The position numbers were made by a program, and so were the translations under genes. A model generated the notes under the pieces. It made no database searches. It saw only the letters and a program-made list of their open reading frames with translations, and was not told the DNA's origin. Positions 8,787 through 17,281 of a stretch of 64,000 bases of DNA are shown piece by piece; the first letter of the stretch is position 1; the number at the start of each line of letters is the position of its first letter. This stretch comes from JAGPCK01 sp041675505 (lineage in GTDB: Bacteria; Bacteroidota; Bacteroidia; UKL13-3). The DNA lies in contig JBAYTR010000001.1 in NCBI GenBank assembly GCA_041675505.1, positions 281,117 through 345,116 of the forward strand, read 5' to 3'.

Positions 8787-10175
8787 TTATTCAGATGATT
8801 CTTCTCCCTTTGGCCCCTTCTTTTTGGCTGCATCAAAAAGTTCCTTTTCAGAAACTTTTACTACAGTTTCTCCGTCTTTCAACTTCTTTGAAACCACTGA
8901 ATAAGGACCGGTAATCACTTCTTCTTTCTCGTTTACACCTTTAATAATGTGTATGTATTTATCATCCTGAATGCCATACTCCACAACACGCATCTCAGTC
9001 TTACCATCCTTGTGAACAAATACCACTTCAAGTAAATCGTCCATATCCGTGCTCTTTTCCTTGCCCTCTTCATCCGGTCCCTTTACATTCTTTTTATCTT
9101 TTTTATTCTCTTTATCACGGGTGGTTACGGCCTCTACAGGAATGGATAAGGCATTATACACTACATCCGTTTGGACCTCTACAGACGCACTCATGCCCGG
9201 ACGAAAAGGCGCTTTCTTTTTGCTTAATAAATCAACATAGGATGATTTTATTAACCGCACTTTCACCGTAAAATTGGTTACCTGATCGGCTGAAACACCG
9301 GTTAAATTAGCTGAATTGGCCACTTCTGTAACCACTCCTTTAAATTTTCTATTGAGGTAAGCATCAACTTCCACCAAAGCTGTATCGCCCACACTTACCC
9401 GTACAATATCATTTTCATTTACTTCAATGCGAGCTTCCATATCATTAAGGTTAGCAATGCGCATCATCTCTGTACCTGCCATTTGTGAAGTACCCACCAC
9501 ACGCTCTCCCTTTTCTACATTCAACCGTGAAACAATTCCGTTAACGGGAGCATATATAGTGGTGCGGCCTAAACTTTTCTGTGCCTCATTTACGGTTGCT
9601 TCAAAACTGGCTACAGTATACTCTGCCGCTTTGATGGATTGTTTTGTCGCTTCTACTTCCGCTTGTGCATTCAGGTAAGCTGAACGTGAAGTTTCAAACT
9701 CTGCATCCGACAATACTTTTTGTTCATACAATTTTTTATTTCTGTCAAAGGTGAGTCTTACTTCAGCATAACGAGCCTCGGCCTGCAACAAGCGTGCTTT
9801 AGAACTGGCTAATTGTGCGCGTGCATTATTTAAGGAAGCATTGGAACGATCGAGCGTAGTGAGGTAAATCTCCGGATTTATTTTGCACAACAATTGCCCC
9901 TTTACCACTGAATCTCCTTCTATAACATACAATTCAACTATCTCACCCGATACGTCAGAACTTATTTTCACTTCCTTTTCAGGCTGAATTTTTCCGTTGG
10001 CGGAGACAGTCTCAATGATGGTTCTTTTAACCGGAAGCTCTACTGTAACCTTGATGGGTTCTACCTTTCCTACCCAGCCTGCCCGTTTTCCAACAATAAA
10101 AAACAGAATAAGTGCTCCGGTAGCTATGCCTAAATACAACAGTAATTTCGACTTCTTTTTTTTCGGCTGGTTCAT
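8787..10175 (-). CDS. Efflux periplasmic adaptor (HlyD/MacA-type membrane fusion protein)
   Basis: The 462-residue adaptor links an inner-membrane transporter to a TolC-like channel. It has one N-terminal membrane anchor (about residues 12-27, YLGIATGALILFFIVG). The biotinyl-lipoyl half near residue 60-85 (VSANGKIQPEKEVKI) and its partner near 200-215 (IYAPVNGIVSRLNVEKGE) are separated by a long coiled-coil hairpin at about 110-195. Beta-barrel and membrane-proximal domains follow. A lysine/aspartate-rich insertion lies near 355-385 and the C-terminus is highly charged. The downstream half of the pair is the TolC gene 8 bp upstream. No RND or ABC pump follows, so the partner pump must be encoded elsewhere. 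Confidence 0.92.
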   Translation of the reverse strand: MNQPKKKKSKLLLYLGIATGALILFFIVGKRAGWVGKVEPIKVTVELPVKRTIIETVSANGKIQPEKEVKISSDVSGEIVELYVIEGDSVVKGQLLCKINPEIYLTTLDRSNASLNNARAQLASSKARLLQAEARYAEVRLTFDRNKKLYEQKVLSDAEFETSRSAYLNAQAEVEATKQSIKAAEYTVASFEATVNEAQKSLGRTTIYAPVNGIVSRLNVEKGERVVGTSQMAGTEMMRIANLNDMEARIEVNENDIVRVSVGDTALVEVDAYLNRKFKGVVTEVANSANLTGVSADQVTNFTVKVRLIKSSYVDLLSKKKAPFRPGMSASVEVQTDVVYNALSIPVEAVTTRDKENKKDKKNVKGPDEEGKEKSTDMDDLLEVVFVHKDGKTEMRVVEYGIQDDKYIHIIKGVNEKEEVITGPYSVVSKKLKDGETVVKVSEKELFDAAKKKGPKGEESSE

Positions 10176-10183
10176 GAATATAT

Positions 10184-11602
10184 TTATTGTAATGTGATAG
10201 GTTTACCGTTATAAAAATCCACAACCTTCATACGAAATATCAATTCGTATTTGGCTTGTATCATAGTGGTCTCTGCTCTGGTGTGATTGTTTTTAGCCAG
10301 AGAATAATCTGTAAAATTCATTGCTCCCAGTTTAAAACGCTGGTCGGCATTTCTAAAACTATTTCCTGCTGCATCAAAACTATTTTTGGCAGCTTCATAA
10401 CGGGCTTTGGCAGCTTTCAAATCTGTGGTTGCTTGTGTAATGGTTCTGTATACCTGGTTACGTACCTGCTGTTCATTGAGTTTACTGCGTTGCATGTTTA
10501 CCTTGGCCCTTTGAACATTGCTGTTTACGCTCCAATTGTTCAATATAGGAACAGATAAAGTAAAACCCAGAGATTTACCCAGGTTATTGCTTAATTGAGT
10601 ATTGAAAGGCGTTATCTCATATCCTGTGGGAATGGAATATGGCGCTGTAACGGGTATGCCGTTGTTATCAATATACAACACCTGTGTACCTATTTGTTGT
10701 GAACCCGTTGATTGTAAAAACGATTCTGAATAGGTGGTATTAATGTTCCCGTTAAGTGTAAGCCGGGGACTTCTGCCTGCCTGTGCCGCACGGAGTGAAT
10801 ATTTAGCAGCTAACGCCCGTGTTTGTGCTGCCTGTATATCAGGCCCCCTACCGGAATAACTGTTAAACAATTGGCCTGCTAAGGGTTCTTCTACTACTGC
10901 AGGTGCATCCAGTTTAGGTTTGGAAACGGTATTCTTGTCATCGTATGGCATTTCAAGCAACTGCCACAAACTCAGGTAGGCTAATTGCAATTGGTTTTGT
11001 GCATTCACAATACTCAACTCTTCATTTGCCTTCTGCGCTTTTAAATCCAGCACGTTACTGATGTTAATGCTTCCTGCTGCATAAAGTTTTTCAGCACGGT
11101 CAAGTTGAGAAACAGTATTCTCTGATTGCAGGCGGGCTGCTGAAAGTATTTCCTCATTCAGCAGTACAGTAAGAAAAGCATTGGCAACCGAGAGTGAAAG
11201 GTTATTCATGCTATTGTCCATATCATACATGCTGGCTTTGTACAGCAATTCCTGCTGCTTGATATTCTGAATATTTTGTAAACCACCAAACAAGGTAACC
11301 GAACTACTTACCCCAAAACTATTATTTCTGATTTGCTGATTGGAAAACGTATTGGTAAAAGGGTCAATACTACGGCCAAAGTTGTAATTATTGGTAGCAA
11401 ATCCGTTTACCGTGGGCAAGGTATTGAACATGGATTGATCACGGGTAGTGCGGGCATCTTTCACATTTAACCCGCTTTGTTGAATACTCAGATTATTTTT
11501 AGTAGCATAATCAATGCACTCCTGCAATGTCCACGCCTTTTGGGCATCGGCTATTCCTGAAACGGCTGAGAGCAGCAATGCAAACAATATTTTTTTCCCC
11601 AT
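10184..11602 (-). CDS. TolC-family outer-membrane efflux protein
   Basis: The 472-residue outer-membrane channel subunit has a signal peptide (MGKKILFALLLSAVSGIADAQ). The two-repeat outer-membrane-efflux-protein architecture starts with WTLQECIDYATKNNLSIQQ and contains long alpha-helical coiled segments (about 110-200 and 375-450). A repeat-like second half begins near residue 255. It is the first gene of a two-gene operon with the adaptor that starts 8 bp downstream. The gene is divergent from the polysaccharide deacetylase, with 102 bp between starts. The substrate is unknown. Confidence 0.93.
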   Translation of the reverse strand: MGKKILFALLLSAVSGIADAQKAWTLQECIDYATKNNLSIQQSGLNVKDARTTRDQSMFNTLPTVNGFATNNYNFGRSIDPFTNTFSNQQIRNNSFGVSSSVTLFGGLQNIQNIKQQELLYKASMYDMDNSMNNLSLSVANAFLTVLLNEEILSAARLQSENTVSQLDRAEKLYAAGSINISNVLDLKAQKANEELSIVNAQNQLQLAYLSLWQLLEMPYDDKNTVSKPKLDAPAVVEEPLAGQLFNSYSGRGPDIQAAQTRALAAKYSLRAAQAGRSPRLTLNGNINTTYSESFLQSTGSQQIGTQVLYIDNNGIPVTAPYSIPTGYEITPFNTQLSNNLGKSLGFTLSVPILNNWSVNSNVQRAKVNMQRSKLNEQQVRNQVYRTITQATTDLKAAKARYEAAKNSFDAAGNSFRNADQRFKLGAMNFTDYSLAKNNHTRAETTMIQAKYELIFRMKVVDFYNGKPITLQ

Positions 11603-11704
11603 GAATTTTTTAACCCGTATTTTTTATCAATTTTCGTGCAGCGAAGTTATCAGTATATTTGATTCCATCCGAAAGGTTCATCCATTATTCGACCAATAGC
11701 ATCA

Positions 11705-12313
11705 ATGTTCCGATTTAAGGTTCCCGACATACTACCAAGCCTATTCCCTCAATTGCTGTGGCGGGTAAACACGCAACAACCTGATATCTACCTTACTTTT
11801 GATGACGGGCCTCACCCCTATATAACCGATTGGGTGCTGCAAACGTTGCAGATATATAATGCCAAGGCAACATTTTTTTGTGTGGGCGAAAACGTTCAAC
11901 GTTTCCCTGAAACATACGCCAATATACTGGCAGCGGGTCACAGTACAGGCAATCACACGCAAAACCACCTGAAGGGGTGGACAACTCCTACAGCTAGATA
12001 CATCAGCAACATTAATGAATGTGCTGCATTGGTAAAAAGTCGCCTGTTTCGCCCACCTTACGGACGTATTACCCCTGCTCAAATAAACGTTTTGAGAAAA
12101 AACTACACCCTGGTGATGTGGGATATACTCACCCGAGACTACGAGAAAAATTTAGATACCGAAAAAGCACTGAAAACTATATTCAGAAAAATACGGCCGG
12201 GATCATTAGTGGTTTTCCACGACAGCGAAAAAAGCGAAAAAAATTTGATGTTGATGCTGCCTAAGCTACTAGAACATTTTTCAGCAAAAGGATATTCATT
12301 CAAATGTCTGTAA
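11705..12313 (+). CDS. Polysaccharide deacetylase family protein (NodB homology)
   Basis: A 202-residue carbohydrate esterase family 4 protein, expected to remove N- or O-acetyl groups from a cell-envelope polysaccharide. The NodB motifs are visible: YLTFDDGPHPY near 33-43 (base and metal aspartates), GNHTQNHLKGW near 82-92 (metal histidines), and RPPYGRIT near 117-124. The late motif VVFHDSEKS near 170 carries the catalytic histidine. It has no evident signal peptide. Its 3' end overlaps the glycosyltransferase by 10 bp, so the two are co-translated and may act on the same glycan. Confidence 0.92.
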   Translation: MFRFKVPDILPSLFPQLLWRVNTQQPDIYLTFDDGPHPYITDWVLQTLQIYNAKATFFCVGENVQRFPETYANILAAGHSTGNHTQNHLKGWTTPTARYISNINECAALVKSRLFRPPYGRITPAQINVLRKNYTLVMWDILTRDYEKNLDTEKALKTIFRKIRPGSLVVFHDSEKSEKNLMLMLPKLLEHFSAKGYSFKCL

Positions 12314-13410
12314 CAGATTACATCATATTTGCTGCACTAAGCCTGATGGTACTGCACTACCTCATACAACTGCTGGTGTGGCTGGGGTTAACCATCAACG
12401 AGTACCATGATCAACCTGCAGTAATTCAACCCAAAGTATCGGTGTTGCTGGCTGTACGCAACGAAGAAGATAACATTACGGAGTGTTTAGAAGCTTTAAG
12501 TAAATTGAATTACCCGTCAGATAAAATAGAAATACTTATTGGAAATGATCAATCTACCGATGGAACCGTAGGCCTGGTTGAGCCTTTGCTGAAAAAGTAT
12601 CCTCAGTTTCAACTGCATCATATAACAGAACAACTAGGCAAGGCTCGCGGTAAAGCCAACGTTTTAGCGAATCTGGCGCATGTGGCCACGGGAGAATATT
12701 TTTTTATCACCGATGCCGATATACAAGTAAACCCGAATTGGTTACAAAGTATGCTCGTGCGTTTTGATGAAGAAACCGCCATCGTTTCAGGTATCACCAT
12801 CGGTAAAGGAAACAGTTTTTTTGAAAAACTACAGGCACTTGACTGGACCTATTTTAATGCTGTGCTCACCGCTACAACCAACATGGGTATACCCTGCACA
12901 GCGGTTGGCAACAACATGGTTATTTCACGCAAAGCCTACTTTGCCACCGGTGGATATGAAGCGTTGGATTTCTCCGTAACAGAAGATTATAAACTTTATG
13001 CCGCTGTAAGAAAACTGAAATGGAAAACCAAAAACATAGCTACCATTGGTAGCTTTCATTTCACCAAAACACTCCCCGATTTTGAGTCGGTGTTACATCA
13101 ACGTAAACGCTGGTTAACAGGGGGGAGAGAACTCCCTTTATATTGGTGGCTTATGTTATTTGTTTTCGGTTTATTTTATCCGGCTATTTTATTTTTGCTT
13201 TTCACACAACCTGCTTTAGCCATAAAATGCTGGCTGCTAAAATTTATATTTGAGGCCGCAATTATCAACCGTCAACTGCTCCGTTTACAGCAACCTACTG
13301 CATTCCTGTTGTTGATTGTTCATCAATTTTACAGCATGACGCTGAGCTTGTGCGTGGCAGTGTTTTATTATTTACCCTTTAAGTTTGCCTGGAAAAACAG
13401 GTACTATTAA
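12304..13410 (+). CDS. Membrane glycosyltransferase family 2
   Basis: A 368-residue processive-type GT2 enzyme with one N-terminal membrane helix (about 5-27) and two to three C-terminal helices (about 280-360). The catalytic domain shows KVSVLLAVRNEEDNI near 46-60, ITDADIQVNPNW near 137-148 (the metal-binding DxD), TEDYKLY near 223 (catalytic base region) and QRKRWLTGG near 261 (the Q/RxxRW acceptor motif). It probably elongates a beta-linked surface polysaccharide or glycolipid. It overlaps the deacetylase gene upstream and ends two bases before TatD. The sugar donor cannot be told from the sequence. Confidence 0.92.
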   Translation: MSVTDYIIFAALSLMVLHYLIQLLVWLGLTINEYHDQPAVIQPKVSVLLAVRNEEDNITECLEALSKLNYPSDKIEILIGNDQSTDGTVGLVEPLLKKYPQFQLHHITEQLGKARGKANVLANLAHVATGEYFFITDADIQVNPNWLQSMLVRFDEETAIVSGITIGKGNSFFEKLQALDWTYFNAVLTATTNMGIPCTAVGNNMVISRKAYFATGGYEALDFSVTEDYKLYAAVRKLKWKTKNIATIGSFHFTKTLPDFESVLHQRKRWLTGGRELPLYWWLMLFVFGLFYPAILFLLFTQPALAIKCWLLKFIFEAAIINRQLLRLQQPTAFLLLIVHQFYSMTLSLCVAVFYYLPFKFAWKNRYY

Positions 13411-13411
13411 T

Positions 13412-14182
13412 ATGCAGATTATCGATACCCATTGCCACCTGTACGATATCCAATTTGATGCCGACCGCTCAGCCATGATAATGCGGGCCATTGATGCCGG
13501 AGTAAGTTTACTGTTGCTTCCCAATGTTGATTCAACAACCCTTGACGGTTTAAAAAAATTGTGTAGTGAATTTCCTGCCCATTGTTTGCCGATGATGGGC
13601 GTTCACCCTTGTTCCATTGTGCAGAATTACAAAGAAGAACTGGCTTTGGCAGAACAGGAACTGCGCACCGGAAATTACATTGCTGTAGGAGAAATCGGCT
13701 TAGATTTTTACTGGGATAAAACGTACATCCCTGAGCAGGAAGAAGCTTTTCGTTTGCAATGCCGCTGGGCAATGGAACTGGACTTGCCCGTAGCCATTCA
13801 CTCACGCAATGCCACCTACCGCATTATAGAAATACTGAAAGAAAAAGAGTTTAATGGTTTACGCGGTGTGTTCCATTGTTTTACCGGCAGTGCCGAAGAA
13901 GCCGCTGAAATTCTTAAACTTAATATGTACTTGGGTATTGGCGGGGTGCTCACTTATAAAAACGCTAACCTTCCCGACACTTTGCAAAACATCCCCCTCA
14001 GCAGCCTTGTGCTGGAAACTGATTCGCCTTACCTCACACCGGTACCTCATCGCGGGAAACGTAACGAGAGTGCATACACCTTACTGGTGGCAGAAAAGTT
14101 GGCAACCGTTTACAATAAAACGGTGCATGAAATTGCTGCGACAACTACTGAAAATGCCCGAACGCTTTTCCGTTTAAAATAA
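13412..14182 (+). CDS. TatD-family metal-dependent deoxyribonuclease
   Basis: The 256-residue TIM-barrel amidohydrolase is of the TatD/YcfH type (3'-5' exonuclease or D-aminoacyl-tRNA/DNA repair roles are reported for the family). The metal-site motifs are DTHCHLYD at residues 5-12, VGEIGLDFYW near 90-99, AIHSRNA near 128, FHCFTGS near 154, and ETDSPYLTPVPHRGKRNE near 203-220. The start chosen is the ATG at 13412, one base after the glycosyltransferase stop. An upstream in-frame ATG at 13385 would add nine residues inside the glycosyltransferase gene and is not needed for the conserved N-terminus. Confidence 0.95.
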   Translation: MQIIDTHCHLYDIQFDADRSAMIMRAIDAGVSLLLLPNVDSTTLDGLKKLCSEFPAHCLPMMGVHPCSIVQNYKEELALAEQELRTGNYIAVGEIGLDFYWDKTYIPEQEEAFRLQCRWAMELDLPVAIHSRNATYRIIEILKEKEFNGLRGVFHCFTGSAEEAAEILKLNMYLGIGGVLTYKNANLPDTLQNIPLSSLVLETDSPYLTPVPHRGKRNESAYTLLVAEKLATVYNKTVHEIAATTTENARTLFRLK

Positions 14183-14214
14183 TTTCAAAAGCCTTATCTT
14201 TGCCGTCCTTTAAC

Positions 14215-14301
14215 GGAGAGTTGTCCGAGTGGTTGAAGGAGCACGCCTGGAAAGTGTGTATACGGGAAACCGTATCGAGAGTTCGAATCTCTCACTCTCC
14301 G
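14215..14301 (+). tRNA. tRNA-Ser (GGA anticodon)
   Basis: An 87-nt class II tRNA starting GGAGAG and ending CTCTCCG without an encoded CCA. The anticodon stem CACGC/GTGTG encloses the loop CTGGAAA, giving anticodon GGA. The long variable arm (ACGGGAAACCGT) and the T-loop TTCGAAT are present. TATCTTTG (14195-14202) is a candidate -7 promoter element 13 nt before the mature 5' end. Confidence 0.97.
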
Positions 14302-14318
14302 CAAAATTAAATTGCACG

Positions 14319-15293
14319 ATGAACAAAGGTCCGGTTTCACAATTTGTAGAAAAACACTACAAACACTTTAATGCCGCAGCGTTGGTTGACGCAGCCAAAG
14401 GTTACGAAACTCATTTAACCGAAGGAGGTAAAATGATGATTACCCTGGCCGGTGCCATGAGTACCGCTGAGTTGGGGAAATCACTGGCTGAAATGATTCG
14501 TCAGGGAAAAGTGGACATTATCTCGTGTACAGGAGCGAATCTGGAAGAAGACATTATGAATCTGGTGGCGCATTCGCACTATAAGCGTGTGCCCAACTAC
14601 CGTGATTTGAGTCCGCAGGATGAATGGGATTTATTAGAAAACCATTACAACCGCGTAACCGATACCTGCATACCGGAAGAAGAAGCTTTCCGCAGGTTAC
14701 AGAAACACATTTACAAAATATGGAAAGATGCCGACACTGCCGGTGAGCGTTATTTCCCGCATGAATACATGTACAAAATATTACTGAGCGGTGAGTTACA
14801 GCAATACTATGAGATTGACCCTAAAGACTCGTGGATGCTGGCCGCAGCAGAAAAAAACTTACCCATTGTAGTACCGGGCTGGGAAGACAGTACTATGGGC
14901 AACATCTTCGCATCATACGTTATTAAAGGCGATGTAAAAGCTACTACCATGAAAAGCGGGATTGAATACATGGTGTGGTTGAGCGAGTGGTACCGCGCCA
15001 ATTCATCGGGTAAAGGTGTTGGTTTTTTCCAGATTGGTGGCGGCATTGCAGGTGACTTCCCTATATGCGTGGTTCCTATGATGTACCAGGATTTAGAATG
15101 GCACGATGTTCCTTTCTGGGGCTACTTTTGCCAAATAAGCGATTCAACTACTTCGTACGGCTCCTACTCGGGTGCAGTTCCCAACGAAAAAATTACCTGG
15201 GGCAAGCTGGACATTAACACGCCTAAGTTCATTGTGGAAAGTGACGCTACTATTGTAGCTCCGCTGATGTTCGCGTGGATATTGGGCTGGTAA
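14319..15293 (+). CDS. Deoxyhypusine-synthase-family protein
   Basis: The 324-residue cytoplasmic protein resembles eukaryotic/archaeal deoxyhypusine synthase, which transfers an aminobutyl group from spermidine using NAD. Bacteria lack eIF5A, so relatives are thought to act on polyamines instead. The catalytic-lysine motif TWGK is present with the lysine at residue 296, and the NAD-binding stretches TLAGAMSTAELG and ISCTGANLEED sit near 39-70. FFQIGGGIAGDFP near 235-247 is the usual active-site loop. The start used is the ATG at 14319; an apparent in-frame start at 14229 lies inside tRNA-Ser. It is convergent with the next gene across two small hairpins. Confidence 0.9.
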   Translation: MNKGPVSQFVEKHYKHFNAAALVDAAKGYETHLTEGGKMMITLAGAMSTAELGKSLAEMIRQGKVDIISCTGANLEEDIMNLVAHSHYKRVPNYRDLSPQDEWDLLENHYNRVTDTCIPEEEAFRRLQKHIYKIWKDADTAGERYFPHEYMYKILLSGELQQYYEIDPKDSWMLAAAEKNLPIVVPGWEDSTMGNIFASYVIKGDVKATTMKSGIEYMVWLSEWYRANSSGKGVGFFQIGGGIAGDFPICVVPMMYQDLEWHDVPFWGYFCQISDSTTSYGSYSGAVPNEKITWGKLDINTPKFIVESDATIVAPLMFAWILGW

Positions 15294-15334
15294 CTGCGCT
15301 GAGATTTTTGAATGCTTAATGCGAAAATGCTTAG

Positions 15335-15355
15335 CGTCAGATGTAGCATCTGATG
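15335..15355. repeat. REP-like palindrome, copy 1
   Basis: The stem TCAGATG-TAG-CATCTGA is extended by a G-T and a C-G pair. It lies between convergent genes, and its sequence closely matches the palindrome 30 bp further right, so the two probably belong to one repeat family. Confidence 0.6.
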
Positions 15356-15384
15356 TCACTATTCATAATACAGAACTAACGTGT

Positions 15385-15405
15385 TGTCGGATGCTACATC
15401 CGACA
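15385..15405. repeat. REP-like palindrome, copy 2
   Basis: A perfect 9-bp stem, TGTCGGATG-CTA-CATCCGACA, related to the copy at 15335. It may terminate transcription between the two convergent genes, although there is no T-run. Confidence 0.6.
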
Positions 15406-15413
15406 GAAGGAAT

Positions 15414-15902
15414 TTACACCACCTGAGGCAGGTACTTCGATAACCAGGTATTTTTTAACGATGTTAACCAGAAAGCATCAAACTCTTCACGATTCTGAAC
15501 TACATTATTGAACACTAAGGTATCGGCTGTAAGTTGGCCTTTGGAAAGTAAATCGGCCACCTCATGTTGTTTGCACACATGTATTTCGTCTCCTGCTTTA
15601 TAGGCCACCAGCAAACGATTGAAGAAAGACACCTTAAAGTCACCTTCAATGGCTTTTAGAAAATTCACTGATTTATCAATGCCGCAGCCACTCACATTAT
15701 TAAATGATTCATCTAACATCACCACCACAAACCTACCGTACATTAAGTCCATAGTGGCTTTGAGTTGCTTGTTGTGAGCCGTCCACTGTTTCACAAACTC
15801 ATTAAAAAAAACGGCAAGTTCCTCTTGCTCCTGTTCAGTGAAAACTCTGTCGGCCTGATACACCCAAACGCGGGCATGCGGTGGCATGGTTAAGAAATTC
15901 AT
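15414..15902 (-). CDS. Conserved Bacteroidota protein, often mislabelled 'ABC transporter ATPase'
   Basis: A 162-residue cytoplasmic protein beginning MNFLTMPPHARVWVYQADR and containing the pattern MYGRFVVVMLDESFNNVSGCGIDKS near 60-85. I recognise this family from Bacteroidota genomes, where it is commonly called 'ABC transporter ATPase'. It has neither a Walker A nor a signature motif, so that name is not supported here. Function is unknown. A TAACTTTG element ends exactly four bases before the ATG on the minus strand, pointing to a leaderless transcript. The neighbour on the left is the convergent deoxyhypusine-synthase-like gene. Confidence 0.85.
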   Translation of the reverse strand: MNFLTMPPHARVWVYQADRVFTEQEQEELAVFFNEFVKQWTAHNKQLKATMDLMYGRFVVVMLDESFNNVSGCGIDKSVNFLKAIEGDFKVSFFNRLLVAYKAGDEIHVCKQHEVADLLSKGQLTADTLVFNNVVQNREEFDAFWLTSLKNTWLSKYLPQVV

Positions 15903-16031
15903 GGCACAAAGTTAGGTTGAAAACGGGTGGTTTAAAAGGATGAATTATAAAAAGTGAATGAAAACAAATAAAAAAACTAAATCAATATAATTATATTGAT
16001 TTTAAGTAACTTAAATAAAATAATAAGCGTA

Positions 16032-16078
16032 TTTATCCTTGTAAATTGAAAATTACATTTTCAATTTACAAGGATAAA
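16032..16078. repeat. Perfect 21-bp hairpin upstream of the DUF4143 ATPase
   Basis: The left arm is 16032-16052, the loop is TTACA and the right arm is 16058-16078; the arms are perfect reverse complements. The core word TATCCTTGTAAATTGAAAA recurs, with C for T at one position, in the hairpin downstream of the ATPase gene (17236-17280). The hairpin ends two bases before the candidate -7 element TACCTTTG (16081-16088). Confidence 0.9.
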
Positions 16079-16092
16079 ATTACCTTTGCCAT

Positions 16093-17235
16093 ATGTTTAT
16101 CCGAGCTAAATTTTCAGAAATAGATGAGTTGCTTCAGGATTTTCCTGTGGTAGCCATTATTGGCCCGAGGCAATGTGGCAAAAGCACCCTGGCCGCAGAA
16201 ATTGTGGCACAGTATGAAGAGGCCGTATTCCTTGACATGGAAGACCCTGATGACCGGGCCAAACTCAGCAACCCTACCCTGTTCTTTAATGCACATAAAG
16301 GGAAACTGATTTGTTTGGATGAAATTCAATTTGCCCCTGATTTATTTCAGGTATTAAGAAGTGTAGTAGACAAGGGCAAAATGAATGGTCAGTTTTTATT
16401 GCTGGGCTCTGCCTCTCCTGAATTATTACGCCAATCATCAGAAACGCTGGCCGGGCGAATTGTGTATGTAGAACTTGCTCCTTTTTCATTGGATGAAACG
16501 CCTAATCAGGATTGGCAAAAATTGCTGGTACGTGGCGGTTTTCCGCGGAGTTATCTGGCCAAAAGCGATAAAAGCAGCCTCGCCTGGCGCAAAAGTTTTA
16601 TCCGTACATTTTTGGAAAGAGACATTGCTGCTTTCGGTTTAAATCTGAATCCGGAAAACAGCAGTCGGTTATGGCAAATGTGTGCACACTACCACGGCCA
16701 AATACTCAACTATTCCGACTTTGGTAAATCGCTGGGATTAACGCACCCCACAGTAAGGCATTATGTGGATGTACTTGCCGGAACATTTATGCTGCGCAAA
16801 CTGCCTCCCTATTTTGCTAATTTGGAAAAGCGACTGGTTAAAACCCCTAAGCTGTACGTGGCTGATAGCGGCATTTTATGTGCACTGCTCAATATTCCTA
16901 CTTTTAATGATTTGCTGGGGCACCCTGTTGCAGGTTTTGCCTGGGAAGGTTTTGTATTGCAAAACATACTAAGCAAAGCGGGCGATGAATATGAAGTCTA
17001 TTTCATCAGTACCAGTGCCGATGCTGAAATTGACATATTGCTCAAAAAGGGACGAAAATTAATTGGTATTGAATGCAAGTTCAGCACAGCCCCCAAACTT
17101 ACTAAGGGATTTTACAACCTGAAAAAAGATCTGAAATTAGTTCAATCATATGTAGTGGCTCCGGTGAGCGGTTCGTACCCTTTAGACAAAACAACAACAG
17201 TTTGTTCACCGGATGAACTACTGAAACTACTTTAA
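16093..17235 (+). CDS. AAA ATPase with C-terminal DUF4143 domain
   Basis: The 380-residue protein has an N-terminal AAA_14 ATPase with Walker A GPRQCGKST near 22-30, Walker B LICLDEIQF near 75-83 and a sensor-like LLGSASPE near 103-110. It continues into a winged-helix linker and a DUF4143 domain whose end (AEIDILLKKGRKLIGIECKF near 315-334) resembles a PD-(D/E)xK nuclease core (D...ExK). The family is widespread and often multi-copy, with no settled function. The gene sits alone, bracketed by two matching hairpins that touch it on both sides, as if it travels as a unit. TACCTTTG ends four bases before the ATG. Confidence 0.93.
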   Translation: MFIRAKFSEIDELLQDFPVVAIIGPRQCGKSTLAAEIVAQYEEAVFLDMEDPDDRAKLSNPTLFFNAHKGKLICLDEIQFAPDLFQVLRSVVDKGKMNGQFLLLGSASPELLRQSSETLAGRIVYVELAPFSLDETPNQDWQKLLVRGGFPRSYLAKSDKSSLAWRKSFIRTFLERDIAAFGLNLNPENSSRLWQMCAHYHGQILNYSDFGKSLGLTHPTVRHYVDVLAGTFMLRKLPPYFANLEKRLVKTPKLYVADSGILCALLNIPTFNDLLGHPVAGFAWEGFVLQNILSKAGDEYEVYFISTSADAEIDILLKKGRKLIGIECKFSTAPKLTKGFYNLKKDLKLVQSYVVAPVSGSYPLDKTTTVCSPDELLKLL

Positions 17236-17280
17236 TTATCCTTGCAAATTGAAAATGGCACTTTCAATTTGCAAGGATAA
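17236..17280. repeat. 19-bp hairpin directly after the DUF4143 ATPase stop
   Basis: The left arm 17236-17254 begins at the base after the TAA stop; the loop is ATGGCAC and the right arm is 17262-17280. The arm word TTATCCTTGCAAATTGAAA differs from the upstream hairpin at one base. It could terminate the ATPase and the convergent gene, or be one end of a mobile unit. Confidence 0.9.
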
Positions 17281-17281
17281 A

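Noticed and set aside
14229..14318. Possible longer start of the deoxyhypusine-synthase-like gene
   Set aside because: It lies inside tRNA-Ser, and the conserved N-terminus begins at the ATG at 14319.
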